From positions 178,262-242,261 of the forward strand of contig NZ_JABFHO010000002.1 in the NCBI RefSeq assembly GCF_013404085.1: a stretch of 64,000 nt of DNA, in the 5' to 3' direction. Position numbers and translations under genes: made by a program. Of this stretch, positions 43,383 to 52,622 are shown one piece after another; position 1 is the stretch's first letter; each line of letters starts with the position of its first letter. This DNA is from Winogradskyella helgolandensis. Its GTDB lineage: Bacteria > Bacteroidota > Bacteroidia > Flavobacteriales > Flavobacteriaceae. A model generated the notes under the pieces. It did not search any database. It saw nothing but the letters and a program-made list of their open reading frames with translations, and had not been told where the DNA came from.

Positions 43383-44099
43383 ATGAAGCATTTTTGTATC
43401 ATTTTCGTATTTTTATTCGCGTTTCAAAGTTCTTCTGCACAACTTTTCACGAAAGAAAAAGTGGCGAATTCTGTAGATAATATTGATCAAAAGTTTTTGA
43501 CTTGGGGTTATTTTATTGGCTTCAATCAATATGACTTTAATTTTGACTACAACGAAAATTTAAAAGATATCCTCGTTGATAAAACATCTGGGTTTCATTT
43601 AGGTCTTATTGGTGACATGCGTATTAATGATTACCTGAATTTAAGACTAGAACCCGGAGTATTCTTTACGACCAGAAATTTAGAATACGACGAAAGCTAT
43701 TTTCAAGGCACAGAATTTAATGATTCTGATTTGCTAAGGGAGGTAAAATCAACATACGTACACATTCCACTTTTATTAAAAGTCTCAACAAAACGTATTA
43801 ACAATTTTAAACCGTTTATTGTTGGAGGTGTTTCTACGGCTTTAAACCTATCTAGCAATCAGGATAACCCAAACGATAATAGTTCTGGAGAGTTTAGAAT
43901 GACCAAAAACACGTACTTCTACGAACTTGGATTTGGGATTGACCTTTATTTACAATACTTCAAATTCACACCTTCTATACGTGGCGTTTTTTCAATGAAT
44001 GACGAAATTATTAAGGATATGGATCCTAATAGTCCATGGACAGGCAACATCTCAAAAATGCAAACTAGAGGTGTTTTTATTAATTTTACTTTTCAATAG
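43383..44099 (+). CDS. porT: Type IX secretion / gliding protein PorT (SprT)
   Basis: PorT is an outer-membrane-associated beta-barrel protein needed for type IX secretion. The 238-residue protein has a signal peptide (about 1-19, ending SSSAQ), a repeated strand pattern with FLTWGYFIGFNQYDFNFDY near the start, GFHLGLIGDMRINDYLNLR, YVHIPLLLKVSTKR, FYELGFGIDLYL, and ends with a typical outer-membrane FQ residue pair (FINFTFQ). It begins one base after ubiE and overlaps the converging TrmH-type gene by 14 bases. The call rests on fold and context more than on a unique motif. Confidence 0.85.
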   Translation: MKHFCIIFVFLFAFQSSSAQLFTKEKVANSVDNIDQKFLTWGYFIGFNQYDFNFDYNENLKDILVDKTSGFHLGLIGDMRINDYLNLRLEPGVFFTTRNLEYDESYFQGTEFNDSDLLREVKSTYVHIPLLLKVSTKRINNFKPFIVGGVSTALNLSSNQDNPNDNSSGEFRMTKNTYFYELGFGIDLYLQYFKFTPSIRGVFSMNDEIIKDMDPNSPWTGNISKMQTRGVFINFTFQ

Positions 44100-44820
44100 T
44101 CCGTCTGCTAAATTCACTTAAAAGAATTGCAGTGGCATTGGCCACATTTAAGCTTTCCGTTTCTTTAATGGTACCAAATTGAGGAATGGTTATTTTTCGA
44201 TTCACTTTTGCTTCAATAGCATCAGAAATTCCATTGGCTTCATTTCCAAGAATTATGATTCCTTGTTCTGGTAAGGTTGCTGTATAGATATTTTCACCAT
44301 TCATAAAAGTACCAAACACTTCAGTTTTATTAGATTCTAAATAGTCTTGCAAATCTACATATTGCACATTTACACGTGTTAAAGACCCCATTGTTGCTTG
44401 CACGACTTTAGTATTATAGCAATCTACTGTATTTAAGCTACACACTAAATCCTTAATACCGTACCAATCGCAAAGTCTAATTATGGTGCCTAAGTTCCCA
44501 GGATCTCTTACATCATCTAAAGCTACAATTAAACCGTTGTCTTGAGATTTTATTTGCTCCGGAATTTCAAAAATGGCTAACGCTGTATTTGGGTTTTTAA
44601 GCGCTGATATTTTTTTTAATTCGACTTCTGAAATTCCCGAAATCAAATCCTGTGGAGCCTCAAATATTGGCTTTGTGGTATAGAGGTTTTTTAAGTTGTA
44701 ATCTGACTTTAAGAATTCTGAAATTCCTTTAATACCTTCAACTATAAATGAACCATTTTGTTGACGCCCTTTTTTTTGACTTAAACTTTTAATTAACTTT
44801 ATTTGATTCTTTGATAACAT
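44086..44820 (-). CDS. TrmH-family RNA 2'-O-methyltransferase
   Basis: This SpoU-class methyltransferase (244 residues) methylates a ribose in tRNA or rRNA. It has an N-terminal substrate domain (LSKNQIKLIKSLSQKKGR, NGSFIVEGIKG) and the knotted catalytic domain with LDDVRDPGNLGTIIRLCDWY (motif 1, about 113), IILGNEANGISDAIEAK (motif 2) and IPQFGTIKETESLNVANATAI (motif 3). The exact target cannot be told from sequence. It converges on porT with a 14-base overlap. Confidence 0.93.
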   Translation of the reverse strand: MLSKNQIKLIKSLSQKKGRQQNGSFIVEGIKGISEFLKSDYNLKNLYTTKPIFEAPQDLISGISEVELKKISALKNPNTALAIFEIPEQIKSQDNGLIVALDDVRDPGNLGTIIRLCDWYGIKDLVCSLNTVDCYNTKVVQATMGSLTRVNVQYVDLQDYLESNKTEVFGTFMNGENIYTATLPEQGIIILGNEANGISDAIEAKVNRKITIPQFGTIKETESLNVANATAILLSEFSRRTIEK

Positions 44821-44978
44821 TAAAATGTCTTTACATTTGTTAGACGAAACGCTTAATTATACAAAGTAAACCTTTTTTGAGGTAATAACGTTTCGAAATT
44901 AAAGTGACTATGCTATTTCTATAGAGGAAATGGTATTATTTTTGTTTCATTAACCGTTTTAAACTAATTCACCAAATT

Positions 44979-44986
44979 TAACTTTG
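44979..44986 (+). promoter_or_regulatory. Possible -7 box TAACTTTG overlapping the BamA-like start
   Basis: TAACTTTG fits TAnnTTTG but overlaps the TTG start codon used for the next gene. Either the box is coincidental or translation starts further downstream. Confidence 0.25.
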
Positions 44987-47569
44987 CAACAGACCACTTT
45001 AACATCATTTATTAACCACAAGTCTTTGTCTAGCTTCACATTGCTTTTTATAAGTATACTGATGCTAAGTTCTTGTAATGTTGTAAAACGTGTTAAAGAT
45101 GGCGAACATCTTGTTATTAGTAATTCTATTATAGCAGATAGTGTTCATGTTTCTAATGAACGGATTAATAATATTATCGATCAAAAAGTCAACTCTGGTA
45201 TACGCAAGTATTTTAGTACACCTTTAAAACTTCATATCTATAATTTAGCCAGACCAAATATAGATTCTATTCTAGACGCTAATATTTTAAGTGATTCTTC
45301 CAAAGTTAAACTGCGAATAGCCATACTTTCAAAAAAGCAATTTGATAAACAAATAGAATCGCGACGTAATTTTAACGCATGGTTAAAACGCACAGGTGAA
45401 GCGCCTGTCATTTACGACGAAGACAAAACCATAAAAACGGCGAAAAACCTTCGTAAATATTATTATAGCAAAGGCTGGTTTAATAATGAAGTGACTTACG
45501 ATGTAGAAAAGGACAGTAATAAGCTTGCCAAAGTAACTTACAAAGTCACAAAAAAGAAACCTTATATTTTAGACTCTTTAAGACCTATTATTAGCAGCAG
45601 TGCAATCGATTCTGTTTATCCAAAATTTATAAGAGCAACATTATTAAAAAAAGGTGAACAGTTTGATGAGCAGAATTATGAAACTGAACGCGAGCGTATT
45701 AATACGTATTTAAGAAATACTGGTTTTTATCATTTTGGACAAGATTATATCCGTTTTGAAATGGATACAATTAACACCAACCATAAAGTACATACCGACT
45801 TAATTATAGCAAATAGGACCATTAGAGGTGACGATTCTACAACAACAGAGCCTTTTAAGATTTATAAAATTAAGGAAGTCAACATTTACACAGACGATAA
45901 TTTTGACAATCGGTTTAAAGCTATTACGGACACAGCGACCTACAAGGACATTAATCTTTATAGTAAGGAAAAATTAAAGTTTAGACCTAAAGCACTTACT
46001 GATGCTGTTTTTATTAATGCCGGAGATAATTACAGTGACCTAGCAAGAAGTAGAACATCGCGTTACCTCAACGATTTGCAAATGTTCCGCTATCCAAATA
46101 TCGATTTTATTGAAAACGAAGCAGACACCACCCTAACTGCAAATATATTTTTAGAGCCCAAAAAGAAATACAGTTTAAGTTTTGATCCTGAAATTAATAC
46201 GAGTAACATTCAAACCATAGGATTTTCATTTAGTACAGGTTTAAAAATCAGAAATGTATTTAGGGGAGCAGAAACTTTAGAAATCTCAGGAATTGCGGCA
46301 ATTGGCGCATCCAAAACCAGAAATGACTTAGAAGCTTCCTTTTTTGATATTAATGAATTTGGTGGAAATATACGGTTAACCATTCCGAGATTATTCAGTC
46401 CGTTTAATACCGATAAGATTATTCCAAAATACATGTCACCAAGCACTATTATAAACTTGTCTGCAACGAGCCAACAAAATATTGGATTAGATAAACAAGC
46501 CATATCTGGTGTATTTAGTTACAATTGGTTCCCATCAAATACCGTGACCAATACCTTAGAATTGTTTAATGTAAATTTTGTAAAAAACTTAAATACTAGC
46601 AATTACTTTGGTGTCTACACCAACTCTTTTTCTAGTTTAAACTCCATAGCTCAAGACATCAATTATATTGGCAGTGATGAAAGTTTATATGATTCTAGCT
46701 TATCAAATTCATATGCTCCTGCAGATGATTTTATCAGCGACGTTTTAACGGGAAATACAAGTTTAACTTCTAATGATGACGATTTTACAACCGTTAATAA
46801 TATTGAAGAACGAAAAGAAAGACTAACAGAAAACAACCTTATATTTTCTACAAGTTTCGATTATAAAAAAGACAAAAGGAAAAACATCTTTGATAACGAT
46901 TTCTCGGTTTTTAAATGGAGAGTAGAATTAGCTGGAAACTTTCTATCTGGCATTTCTAGCCTTGCAGGCGCTCCTAAAAATGACGCTGGTAACTATGAAG
47001 TTTTTGGAGTTGCATTCTCTCAATATTTTAAAACTGAAATTGATTATGTGAAGTATATTGATTTAGGGAGAAAGAATGTATTGGCTTTCCGAAGTTATGC
47101 CGGAATTGCAATTCCGTTCGGAAACTCAAATAGTATTCCGTTTGCTGAGAGTTTCTTTGCCGGTGGACCTAATGATAACAGAGCATGGACTGCTTATAAC
47201 TTAGGACCTGGAAGCTCTAAATCTACAAACGAATTTAATGAAGCAAATTTCAAAATACATTTAAGTGCTGAGCAACGTTTCAGTCTGTTTGGTGCGTTTC
47301 AAGGAGCTGTTTTTGTAGATGCTGGTAATATTTGGAATGCTTTAGATAACGTAACTGACGACGCAGCAACATTTACTAGTTTTAACTCTTTAAAAGATAT
47401 AGCTGTAGGTTCTGGTTTTGGTATTCGCTATGATTTTGACTTCTTTGTACTTCGTTTTGATGTTGGCTTAAAAACCTATGACCCTTCACAAAGCGATAAC
47501 AACCGTTGGTTTAGAGACTACAACTTTAGAAATGCGGTATATAACATTGGTATTAACTATCCATTTTAA
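44984..47569 (+). CDS. BamA/TamA-family outer-membrane protein (lipoprotein form)
   Basis: The 861-residue protein has a lipoprotein-like N-terminus (SSFTLLFISILMLSSCNVV, Cys at about 31), a periplasmic part with POTRA-like repeats (KNLRKYYYSKGWFNNEV, INTYLRNTGFYHFG, YKIKEVNIYTDDN) and a C-terminal 16-strand barrel typical of the family (IRLTIPRLFSPF, ESFFAGGPNDNRAWTAYNLGPG, GFGIRYDFDFFVLRFDVGLKT) ending in Phe. The RAW sequence and the GGP motif match the surface-antigen barrel. It may assemble or export outer-membrane proteins in addition to BamA. The TTG start at 44984 is uncertain, as no ATG exists before the lipobox. Confidence 0.9.
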   Translation: MQQTTLTSFINHKSLSSFTLLFISILMLSSCNVVKRVKDGEHLVISNSIIADSVHVSNERINNIIDQKVNSGIRKYFSTPLKLHIYNLARPNIDSILDANILSDSSKVKLRIAILSKKQFDKQIESRRNFNAWLKRTGEAPVIYDEDKTIKTAKNLRKYYYSKGWFNNEVTYDVEKDSNKLAKVTYKVTKKKPYILDSLRPIISSSAIDSVYPKFIRATLLKKGEQFDEQNYETERERINTYLRNTGFYHFGQDYIRFEMDTINTNHKVHTDLIIANRTIRGDDSTTTEPFKIYKIKEVNIYTDDNFDNRFKAITDTATYKDINLYSKEKLKFRPKALTDAVFINAGDNYSDLARSRTSRYLNDLQMFRYPNIDFIENEADTTLTANIFLEPKKKYSLSFDPEINTSNIQTIGFSFSTGLKIRNVFRGAETLEISGIAAIGASKTRNDLEASFFDINEFGGNIRLTIPRLFSPFNTDKIIPKYMSPSTIINLSATSQQNIGLDKQAISGVFSYNWFPSNTVTNTLELFNVNFVKNLNTSNYFGVYTNSFSSLNSIAQDINYIGSDESLYDSSLSNSYAPADDFISDVLTGNTSLTSNDDDFTTVNNIEERKERLTENNLIFSTSFDYKKDKRKNIFDNDFSVFKWRVELAGNFLSGISSLAGAPKNDAGNYEVFGVAFSQYFKTEIDYVKYIDLGRKNVLAFRSYAGIAIPFGNSNSIPFAESFFAGGPNDNRAWTAYNLGPGSSKSTNEFNEANFKIHLSAEQRFSLFGAFQGAVFVDAGNIWNALDNVTDDAATFTSFNSLKDIAVGSGFGIRYDFDFFVLRFDVGLKTYDPSQSDNNRWFRDYNFRNAVYNIGINYPF

Positions 47570-47744
47570 AAATTCATCGTTTTACTTTGAATCTATAACT
47601 CTTCAATTTTAATTAAAATGATTAAAAAGGTGACGCCGTATTATTATTCTATCACTTTAATTTCCAAACTTATAATACCTAATGGACTACAACGTTTTCG
47701 ATATTTTATAACAAATTAGACTACAGAAATACTCAAAATTTACG

Positions 47745-47752
47745 TACTTTTG
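47745..47752 (+). promoter_or_regulatory. Candidate promoter -7 box TACTTTTG for the aldolase gene
   Basis: TACTTTTG matches TAnnTTTG and lies 27 bases before the aldolase start. No clear -33 TTG is visible. The preceding 170 bases show nothing else recognisable. Confidence 0.45.
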
Positions 47753-47779
47753 GTAACATAAATTATCAATACTATAATT

Positions 47780-48847
47780 ATGAGTCATAATATCAAACCT
47801 GGCGTTGCCACAGGAAAAGAAGTTCAAAATATTTTTAATCATGCTAAAGAAAAAGGCTATGCTTTACCAGCTGTAAATGTCATTGGCTCTAACACAATCA
47901 ATGCAGTTTTAGAAACTGCAAAAGCATTAAATGCACCTGTTATTATTCAGTTTTCAAATGGAGGAGCACAATTTAATGCCGGTAAAAGCTTAAGTAATGA
48001 AGATCAAAAAGCATCTATTGCAGGTTCTATTGCAGGCGCTAAGCATATTCACTTAATGGCAGAAGCTTATGGAGTACCTGTTATTTTACATACAGACCAT
48101 TGTGCTAAAAAATTATTACCTTGGATTGACGGTTTGCTAGATGCTAGTGAACAGCATTTTAAAGAAACAGGGAAATCATTGTACAGTTCTCACATGATTG
48201 ATTTATCTGAAGAACCAATAGAAGAAAACATTGCAATCTGTAAAACATATCTTGAGCGTATGAGCAAAATGGGTATGACTTTAGAGATTGAATTAGGTAT
48301 TACTGGTGGAGAAGAAGATGGTGTAGATAATACAGATGTAGATGATTCTAAATTATACACACAACCAGAAGAAGTAGCTTATGCTTATGAAGAATTAAGT
48401 AAAGTAAGCGATCAGTTTACCATCGCAGCAGCTTTTGGTAATGTACATGGAGTTTACAAGCCTGGTAACGTAAAGTTAACACCAAAAATATTAAAGAATT
48501 CTCAAGAGTTCCTATCTAAGAAACATAATTTACCTCACAACCATATTGATTTTGTATTCCATGGTGGATCTGGTTCTACAGTAGAAGAAATTAGAGAAGC
48601 AATAGGTTACGGAGTTATTAAAATGAATATTGACACTGATATGCAATATGCATTTTTAAGTGGTGTTAGAGATTATGTACAAGATAATAAGGACTACTTA
48701 CAAACTCAAATCGGGAATCCTGATGGAGCTGATGTTCCTAACAAAAAATACTACGATCCTCGCGTTTGGTTACGTAAAGGTGAAGATGCTTTTGTAGAAA
48801 GACTTAAAAAAGCATTTGAAGATTTAAATAATGTAAACACTTTATAA
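47780..48847 (+). CDS. fbaA: Class II fructose-bisphosphate aldolase
   Basis: The enzyme interconverts fructose 1,6-bisphosphate with glyceraldehyde phosphate and dihydroxyacetone phosphate in glycolysis and gluconeogenesis, using zinc. The 355-residue protein has ALPAVNVIGSNTINAVLE, the metal site VILHTDHCAKKLLPWIDGLL (His/Asp near 107-112), LEIELGITGGEEDGVDN, AFGNVHGVYKPGNVKL and FHGGSGSTVEEI, GVIKMNIDTDMQYAF. Length is typical of class IIA. It has a promoter and terminator of its own. Confidence 0.96.
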   Translation: MSHNIKPGVATGKEVQNIFNHAKEKGYALPAVNVIGSNTINAVLETAKALNAPVIIQFSNGGAQFNAGKSLSNEDQKASIAGSIAGAKHIHLMAEAYGVPVILHTDHCAKKLLPWIDGLLDASEQHFKETGKSLYSSHMIDLSEEPIEENIAICKTYLERMSKMGMTLEIELGITGGEEDGVDNTDVDDSKLYTQPEEVAYAYEELSKVSDQFTIAAAFGNVHGVYKPGNVKLTPKILKNSQEFLSKKHNLPHNHIDFVFHGGSGSTVEEIREAIGYGVIKMNIDTDMQYAFLSGVRDYVQDNKDYLQTQIGNPDGADVPNKKYYDPRVWLRKGEDAFVERLKKAFEDLNNVNTL

Positions 48848-48871
48848 GTTTATTTTATTAATTATTTACTG

Positions 48872-48911
48872 ACCCATTAGAACTTATAATCAGAGTTTTA
48901 ATGGGTTTTTA
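48872..48911 (+). terminator. Terminator after the aldolase gene
   Basis: ACCCATTA (48872-48879) pairs with TAATGGGT (48899-48906), followed by a T-run. The loop is long (19 bases) but the placement after the gene fits. In 48912-49144 I see only the degraded-looking frame mentioned under findings. Confidence 0.75.
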
Positions 48912-49144
48912 TTTGACTAATAAAACTCGAATAATGAGATACTTTTCTCTATTTTTGAGTTATGTTTAATAAAATAGTAATTTTGTGCGCTTTCTAATAG
49001 CAAAACAGAACTAACTAAAAACCGATTAGAGATCACATCAATAATCGAAAAACCTTCCTGAGAATTACCCTGCATAGCGCTTATGCTGATTAGAACCAAA
49101 GCGACTAAGTAATGGTAGTCAAAGGATTAAAATCGTAACCTAAT

Positions 49145-50002
49145 ATGGCTTGGTTTAAAAGAAAAGATAAAGGTATTCACACTTCTACGGAAGAAAAAAA
49201 AGATACACCTAAAGGACTTTGGTACAAATCTCCAACAGGTAAAATCATAGATACAAAAGAACTTGAACAAAATTTTTATGTGAGTCCAGAAGATGGCTAT
49301 CACGTAAGAATTGGAAGTAACGAATATTTCCAAATTCTATTTGATGATAATAAGTATACGGAATTAGATGCTAATTTAACGTCTAAAGACCCTCTTAAAT
49401 TTGAAGACACAAAAAAATACCCAGACCGTTTAAAGGCCGCACAAGCTAAAACCAATCTTAAAGATGCGGTACGCACAGCTGTTGGTAAATCTAACGGACA
49501 AGATTTGGTAATTGCTTGTATGGATTTCAGTTTTATTGGAGGTTCTATGGGATCTGTTGTAGGTGAAAAAATAGCGAGAGCTGCTGACTACGCAATAAAG
49601 AAGAAAACCCCTTTAATGATTATTAGTAAATCTGGAGGTGCACGTATGATGGAAGCTGCATTATCATTAATGCAATTAGCTAAAACATCTGTAAAGTTAG
49701 CTCAGATGGCAGATGCTGGCATTCCTTATATTTCATTATGTACAGATCCAACAACAGGTGGTACAACGGCATCTTTTGCAATGCTAGGTGATATAAACAT
49801 CGCAGAACCAGGAGCCTTAATTGGTTTTGCTGGCCCAAGAATTGTAAGAGATACAACAGGAAAAGAATTACCAGAAGGCTTTCAAACGTCTGAATTTTTA
49901 TTAGAACATGGCTTCTTAGATTTTATAACACACCGAAGAGACCTTAAGAAAAGAGTTAATTTGTATATAGATTTAATAAAAAATCAGCCCGTAAGAGCTT
50001 AA
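49145..50002 (+). CDS. accD: Acetyl-CoA carboxylase carboxyltransferase beta subunit, without zinc-finger cysteines
   Basis: AccD transfers the carboxyl group from biotin to acetyl-CoA, the first committed step of fatty acid synthesis. The 285-residue protein has the beta-subunit core: [72 protein letters not shown] and [14 protein letters not shown]. The N-terminal zinc-finger segment, which in enterobacterial AccD has four Cys, here reads [10 protein letters not shown] and [12 protein letters not shown], so all four Cys are replaced while the fold seems kept. I recall this in other Flavobacteriaceae. It stands alone and ends at a terminator. Confidence 0.95.
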   Translation: MAWFKRKDKGIHTSTEEKKDTPKGLWYKSPTGKIIDTKELEQNFYVSPEDGYHVRIGSNEYFQILFDDNKYTELDANLTSKDPLKFEDTKKYPDRLKAAQAKTNLKDAVRTAVGKSNGQDLVIACMDFSFIGGSMGSVVGEKIARAADYAIKKKTPLMIISKSGGARMMEAALSLMQLAKTSVKLAQMADAGIPYISLCTDPTTGGTTASFAMLGDINIAEPGALIGFAGPRIVRDTTGKELPEGFQTSEFLLEHGFLDFITHRRDLKKRVNLYIDLIKNQPVRA

Positions 50003-50012
50003 TAGAAAACGT

Positions 50013-50040
50013 AAAAAGAGGTGTAATAACCTCTTTTTTT
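50013..50040. terminator. Terminator after accD
   Basis: AGAGGT (50017-50022) pairs with ACCTCT (50029-50034), with A-run before and T-run after, so it can serve accD and the converging kinase gene. Confidence 0.88.
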
Positions 50041-50079
50041 ATTTTTATCTGTTAGTATAAAACTGTAACTCATTTATAA

Positions 50080-51192
50080 TTATGCAGTAGCTAAGTCACT
50101 TAAAAAATAAACAGAAAAACAAGTACCCTCATTTACTTTACTTTCCACTTCTATTTTGCCACCTATACTTTCAATGTGATTCTTAGTCATGTACAAACCC
50201 ACGCCTCGTGAGTCTGGATGCTCATGAAAAGTACCATTTAATGTAAACAACTTATTATAATTAGACTCTAAATCTATCCCTAGACCGTTATCTTTTATCT
50301 TAAGTACTACAAATTCATCTTTTAAACTACTAGAAAGTTCAATAGTCGTTTGTCTTTCGTCTGATTTATATTTAATTGAATTGGTAAGAAAGTTGAGAAT
50401 TATACTATCAATATAGGCTTCTATTCCCTGTATATAGAATCCTTTATCTACCTTATTAATAATTTCACAGTTTTCCCTTTTCGCAATGGCATTAACATTA
50501 TAAATAGAATTTTCAATATAATTATGTAAGGATAATCTGCTTAAAATATTGAATTTTTTAGGTTTGTTCAACCTCATTAAGTTAAGGTTATGCACCGTAT
50601 CATCGAGATTAATTAAAGCGTCTTTTAACATCTTATAACTTTCATTGGATTTCAATATATCCTCTAATTCTTCTTCAAGAAATTCAGTGACAGAAAATAA
50701 ATTACCAACATGTGTTCTAATATCGTGAGTTGCAATATGTGCAAAATCTTTCAACTTCTCGTTTTGTCCTTTAATCACATTCATTAAAAACTCCAGATGC
50801 CATGTCGCTGATTTTTGAGTAGAGATATCTGCTAATTGACTGATAAAATATATAGGCTCATCATTTTCATCTCTTACCAATGACACGGATAAAAGCGTCC
50901 AAACGACATAACCTTGTTTATGAAAATATCTTTTTTCAATCTGATAATTATCAATCTCCCCATTCACTAATTGATGCATATGAACTAAATCAGATTCAAT
51001 GTCATCACGATGCGTAATGTCTCGGAAATTCAATTTATAAAGTTCTGCTTCATCATACCCTAATAAATTCACAATGCTTTGGTTGACCTTAATCCACACG
51101 CCATCAAGGCTCACAATAGAAATACCGCCATTAGCATTCTCAAAAATATTTTGAAAGACTTTGTTTTTTAAACGATTGAGATTTTTTGGCAT
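50080..51192 (-). CDS. PAS-domain sensor histidine kinase (paralog 2)
   Basis: The 370-residue soluble kinase has one PAS domain (about 12-125, GGISIVSLDGVWIKVNQSI, LLGYDEAELYK), a divergent dimerisation box LKDFAHIATHDIRTHVGN (His at about 154) and an ATPase domain with FLTNSIKYKSDERQT, KDNGLGIDL and GVGLYMTKNHIESIGGKI. It resembles the gene that follows at 51324-52430 and the C-terminal part of the kinase at 17 kb over its whole length, so the three form a local paralogous family. No receiver gene is adjacent, so it is an orphan kinase. No membrane helix. Confidence 0.92.
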   Translation of the reverse strand: MPKNLNRLKNKVFQNIFENANGGISIVSLDGVWIKVNQSIVNLLGYDEAELYKLNFRDITHRDDIESDLVHMHQLVNGEIDNYQIEKRYFHKQGYVVWTLLSVSLVRDENDEPIYFISQLADISTQKSATWHLEFLMNVIKGQNEKLKDFAHIATHDIRTHVGNLFSVTEFLEEELEDILKSNESYKMLKDALINLDDTVHNLNLMRLNKPKKFNILSRLSLHNYIENSIYNVNAIAKRENCEIINKVDKGFYIQGIEAYIDSIILNFLTNSIKYKSDERQTTIELSSSLKDEFVVLKIKDNGLGIDLESNYNKLFTLNGTFHEHPDSRGVGLYMTKNHIESIGGKIEVESKVNEGTCFSVYFLSDLATA

Positions 51193-51323
51193 GAGTTAAC
51201 ATTAAGGTTTAAAACAAAATTAAATTATACCATAAATTAGTTTAACTCAATAGATTATTAAGTTACCATAAACACTCAAATTCTCAGAATTGTTATTTGA
51301 AAGTGCATCCATATAAGCTGAAA

Positions 51324-52430
51324 CTAAGCTTTCTTAAAAAACACTGTAAATACTGTACCTTCGTCAACTTTACTCTCTACCTCTACTTTGCCCCCTAAAG
51401 ATTCAATATGATTCTTGGTGATAAAAAGCCCAATACCAATCGCGTCCTCATTATAATGGAAGGTATTATACATTTGAAATAGCTTGTCACCAAATTTTTC
51501 TAAATCAATTCCCAATCCATTATCTTTAATTTTTAGCACCACATAGTCATCTTGAAACTCAGAACTCAGCTCAATGATTGATTTTCTCTTATTGGATCTG
51601 TATTTGATGGCATTGGTAATAAAATTAAGAATTATACTATCTAAATAAGCAGGTATGCCTTTTACACAGGTATCTTCATCTATTAGATTGTATATAATAG
51701 CTTCCGCATTTTGCGCTAATGCAATAATATTATAAGTAGCCTTTTGGGTGAAATCATATAAATTGAGGACTTCCATTTTAGAATCTTCAATTTCTCTAAT
51801 TTTAGCAACTTCAGTTAAATGAGACACCGTTTCTTGGAGATTACCAATAGCCCTTTTTAGTAATTGATAATTGTCGTTATCTTTTAAAAACGTATAATCT
51901 TCTTCTAAAAAATCGGTTAAAGATGATAAATTACCCGAATGTGATCTTAAATTATGTGTCACAATATTAGCAAACGATGTTAACCTCTCATTTTGATCTT
52001 TAGCAACACTAAGCAATGTTTTTAATTTATCTTCACTTTTCTTACGATTAGTGATATCGTTAAATTGCCAAATCATATGAGGTCTGCCCTCTTTAAAATA
52101 GACTAATGACACCGAAATTAACATCCAGAGAATAGAGCCATCTTTATGAAAGTAGCGTTGCTTTACACGGTATTTATCAATGTCACCGCTAATAAGCTTT
52201 TCAAATTTTTCTTCGTGGACACCAAGGTCTTGAGCATAGACAATATTATTAATGTCCATATTAAAGAGTTCCCATCTGGTATATCCAAAAATATCGCAGA
52301 TACTCTCATTAACTTTTAACCAATTTCCATCTAAATTCACAATAGCAATACCATTATAAGTATTGTTAAATGTGCGTTCTAAAACGTCGTAAGCGTTTGA
52401 GAAATTCCGTAAATCATTTGAAACTTTCAT
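51324..52430 (-). CDS. PAS-domain sensor histidine kinase (paralog 3)
   Basis: The 368-residue soluble kinase has a PAS domain (about 12-130, NGIAIVNLDGNWLKVNESIC, FGYTRWELFN), the box LTSFANIVTHNLRSHSGN (His at about 160) and an ATPase domain with FITNAIKYRSNKRKS, KDNGLGIDL and GIGLFITKNHIESLGGKVE. It is adjacent to and on the same strand as paralog 2 (gap 131 bases), suggesting a tandem duplication. There is no adjacent response regulator. Its dimerisation box is closer to the 17 kb kinase (HNLRSH) than to paralog 2 (HDIRTH). Confidence 0.92.
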   Translation of the reverse strand: MKVSNDLRNFSNAYDVLERTFNNTYNGIAIVNLDGNWLKVNESICDIFGYTRWELFNMDINNIVYAQDLGVHEEKFEKLISGDIDKYRVKQRYFHKDGSILWMLISVSLVYFKEGRPHMIWQFNDITNRKKSEDKLKTLLSVAKDQNERLTSFANIVTHNLRSHSGNLSSLTDFLEEDYTFLKDNDNYQLLKRAIGNLQETVSHLTEVAKIREIEDSKMEVLNLYDFTQKATYNIIALAQNAEAIIYNLIDEDTCVKGIPAYLDSIILNFITNAIKYRSNKRKSIIELSSEFQDDYVVLKIKDNGLGIDLEKFGDKLFQMYNTFHYNEDAIGIGLFITKNHIESLGGKVEVESKVDEGTVFTVFFKKA

Positions 52431-52560
52431 ACATATCGTTTAATAAGGATTAATCTATTGAAAGCTATTTTGTTGTTAGGGAAAATCTGTATTAGGACAT
52501 AATTACATTCTTTAGGATATCAAAAAGTTACGAAAAAAATTCCAAATCACAAAAAAGTAG

Positions 52561-52568
52561 TATATTTG
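52561..52568 (+). promoter_or_regulatory. Candidate promoter -7 box TATATTTG for rpsO
   Basis: TATATTTG matches TAnnTTTG; the transcript would start near 52572, directly before the leader hairpin. Confidence 0.55.
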
Positions 52569-52573
52569 CCGCT

Positions 52574-52590
52574 CGAAAGAGAGGCTTTCG
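52574..52590 (+). promoter_or_regulatory. Hairpin CGAAAG-N5-CTTTCG at the 5' end of the rpsO leader
   Basis: CGAAAG (52574-52579) pairs with CTTTCG (52585-52590). It sits at the probable 5' end of the rpsO mRNA, 32 bases before the start codon. Ribosomal protein S15 represses its own mRNA through leader structures in several bacterial groups, so this is a candidate site; the structure does not match a form I know. Confidence 0.4.
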
Positions 52591-52622
52591 TGTACATAAA
52601 AATCATTTACAATAATATTAGC

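Noticed and set aside
46210..46503. 97-codon open frame antisense to the BamA-like gene
   Set aside because: Fully inside a strongly supported coding region with no independent promoter or motif.
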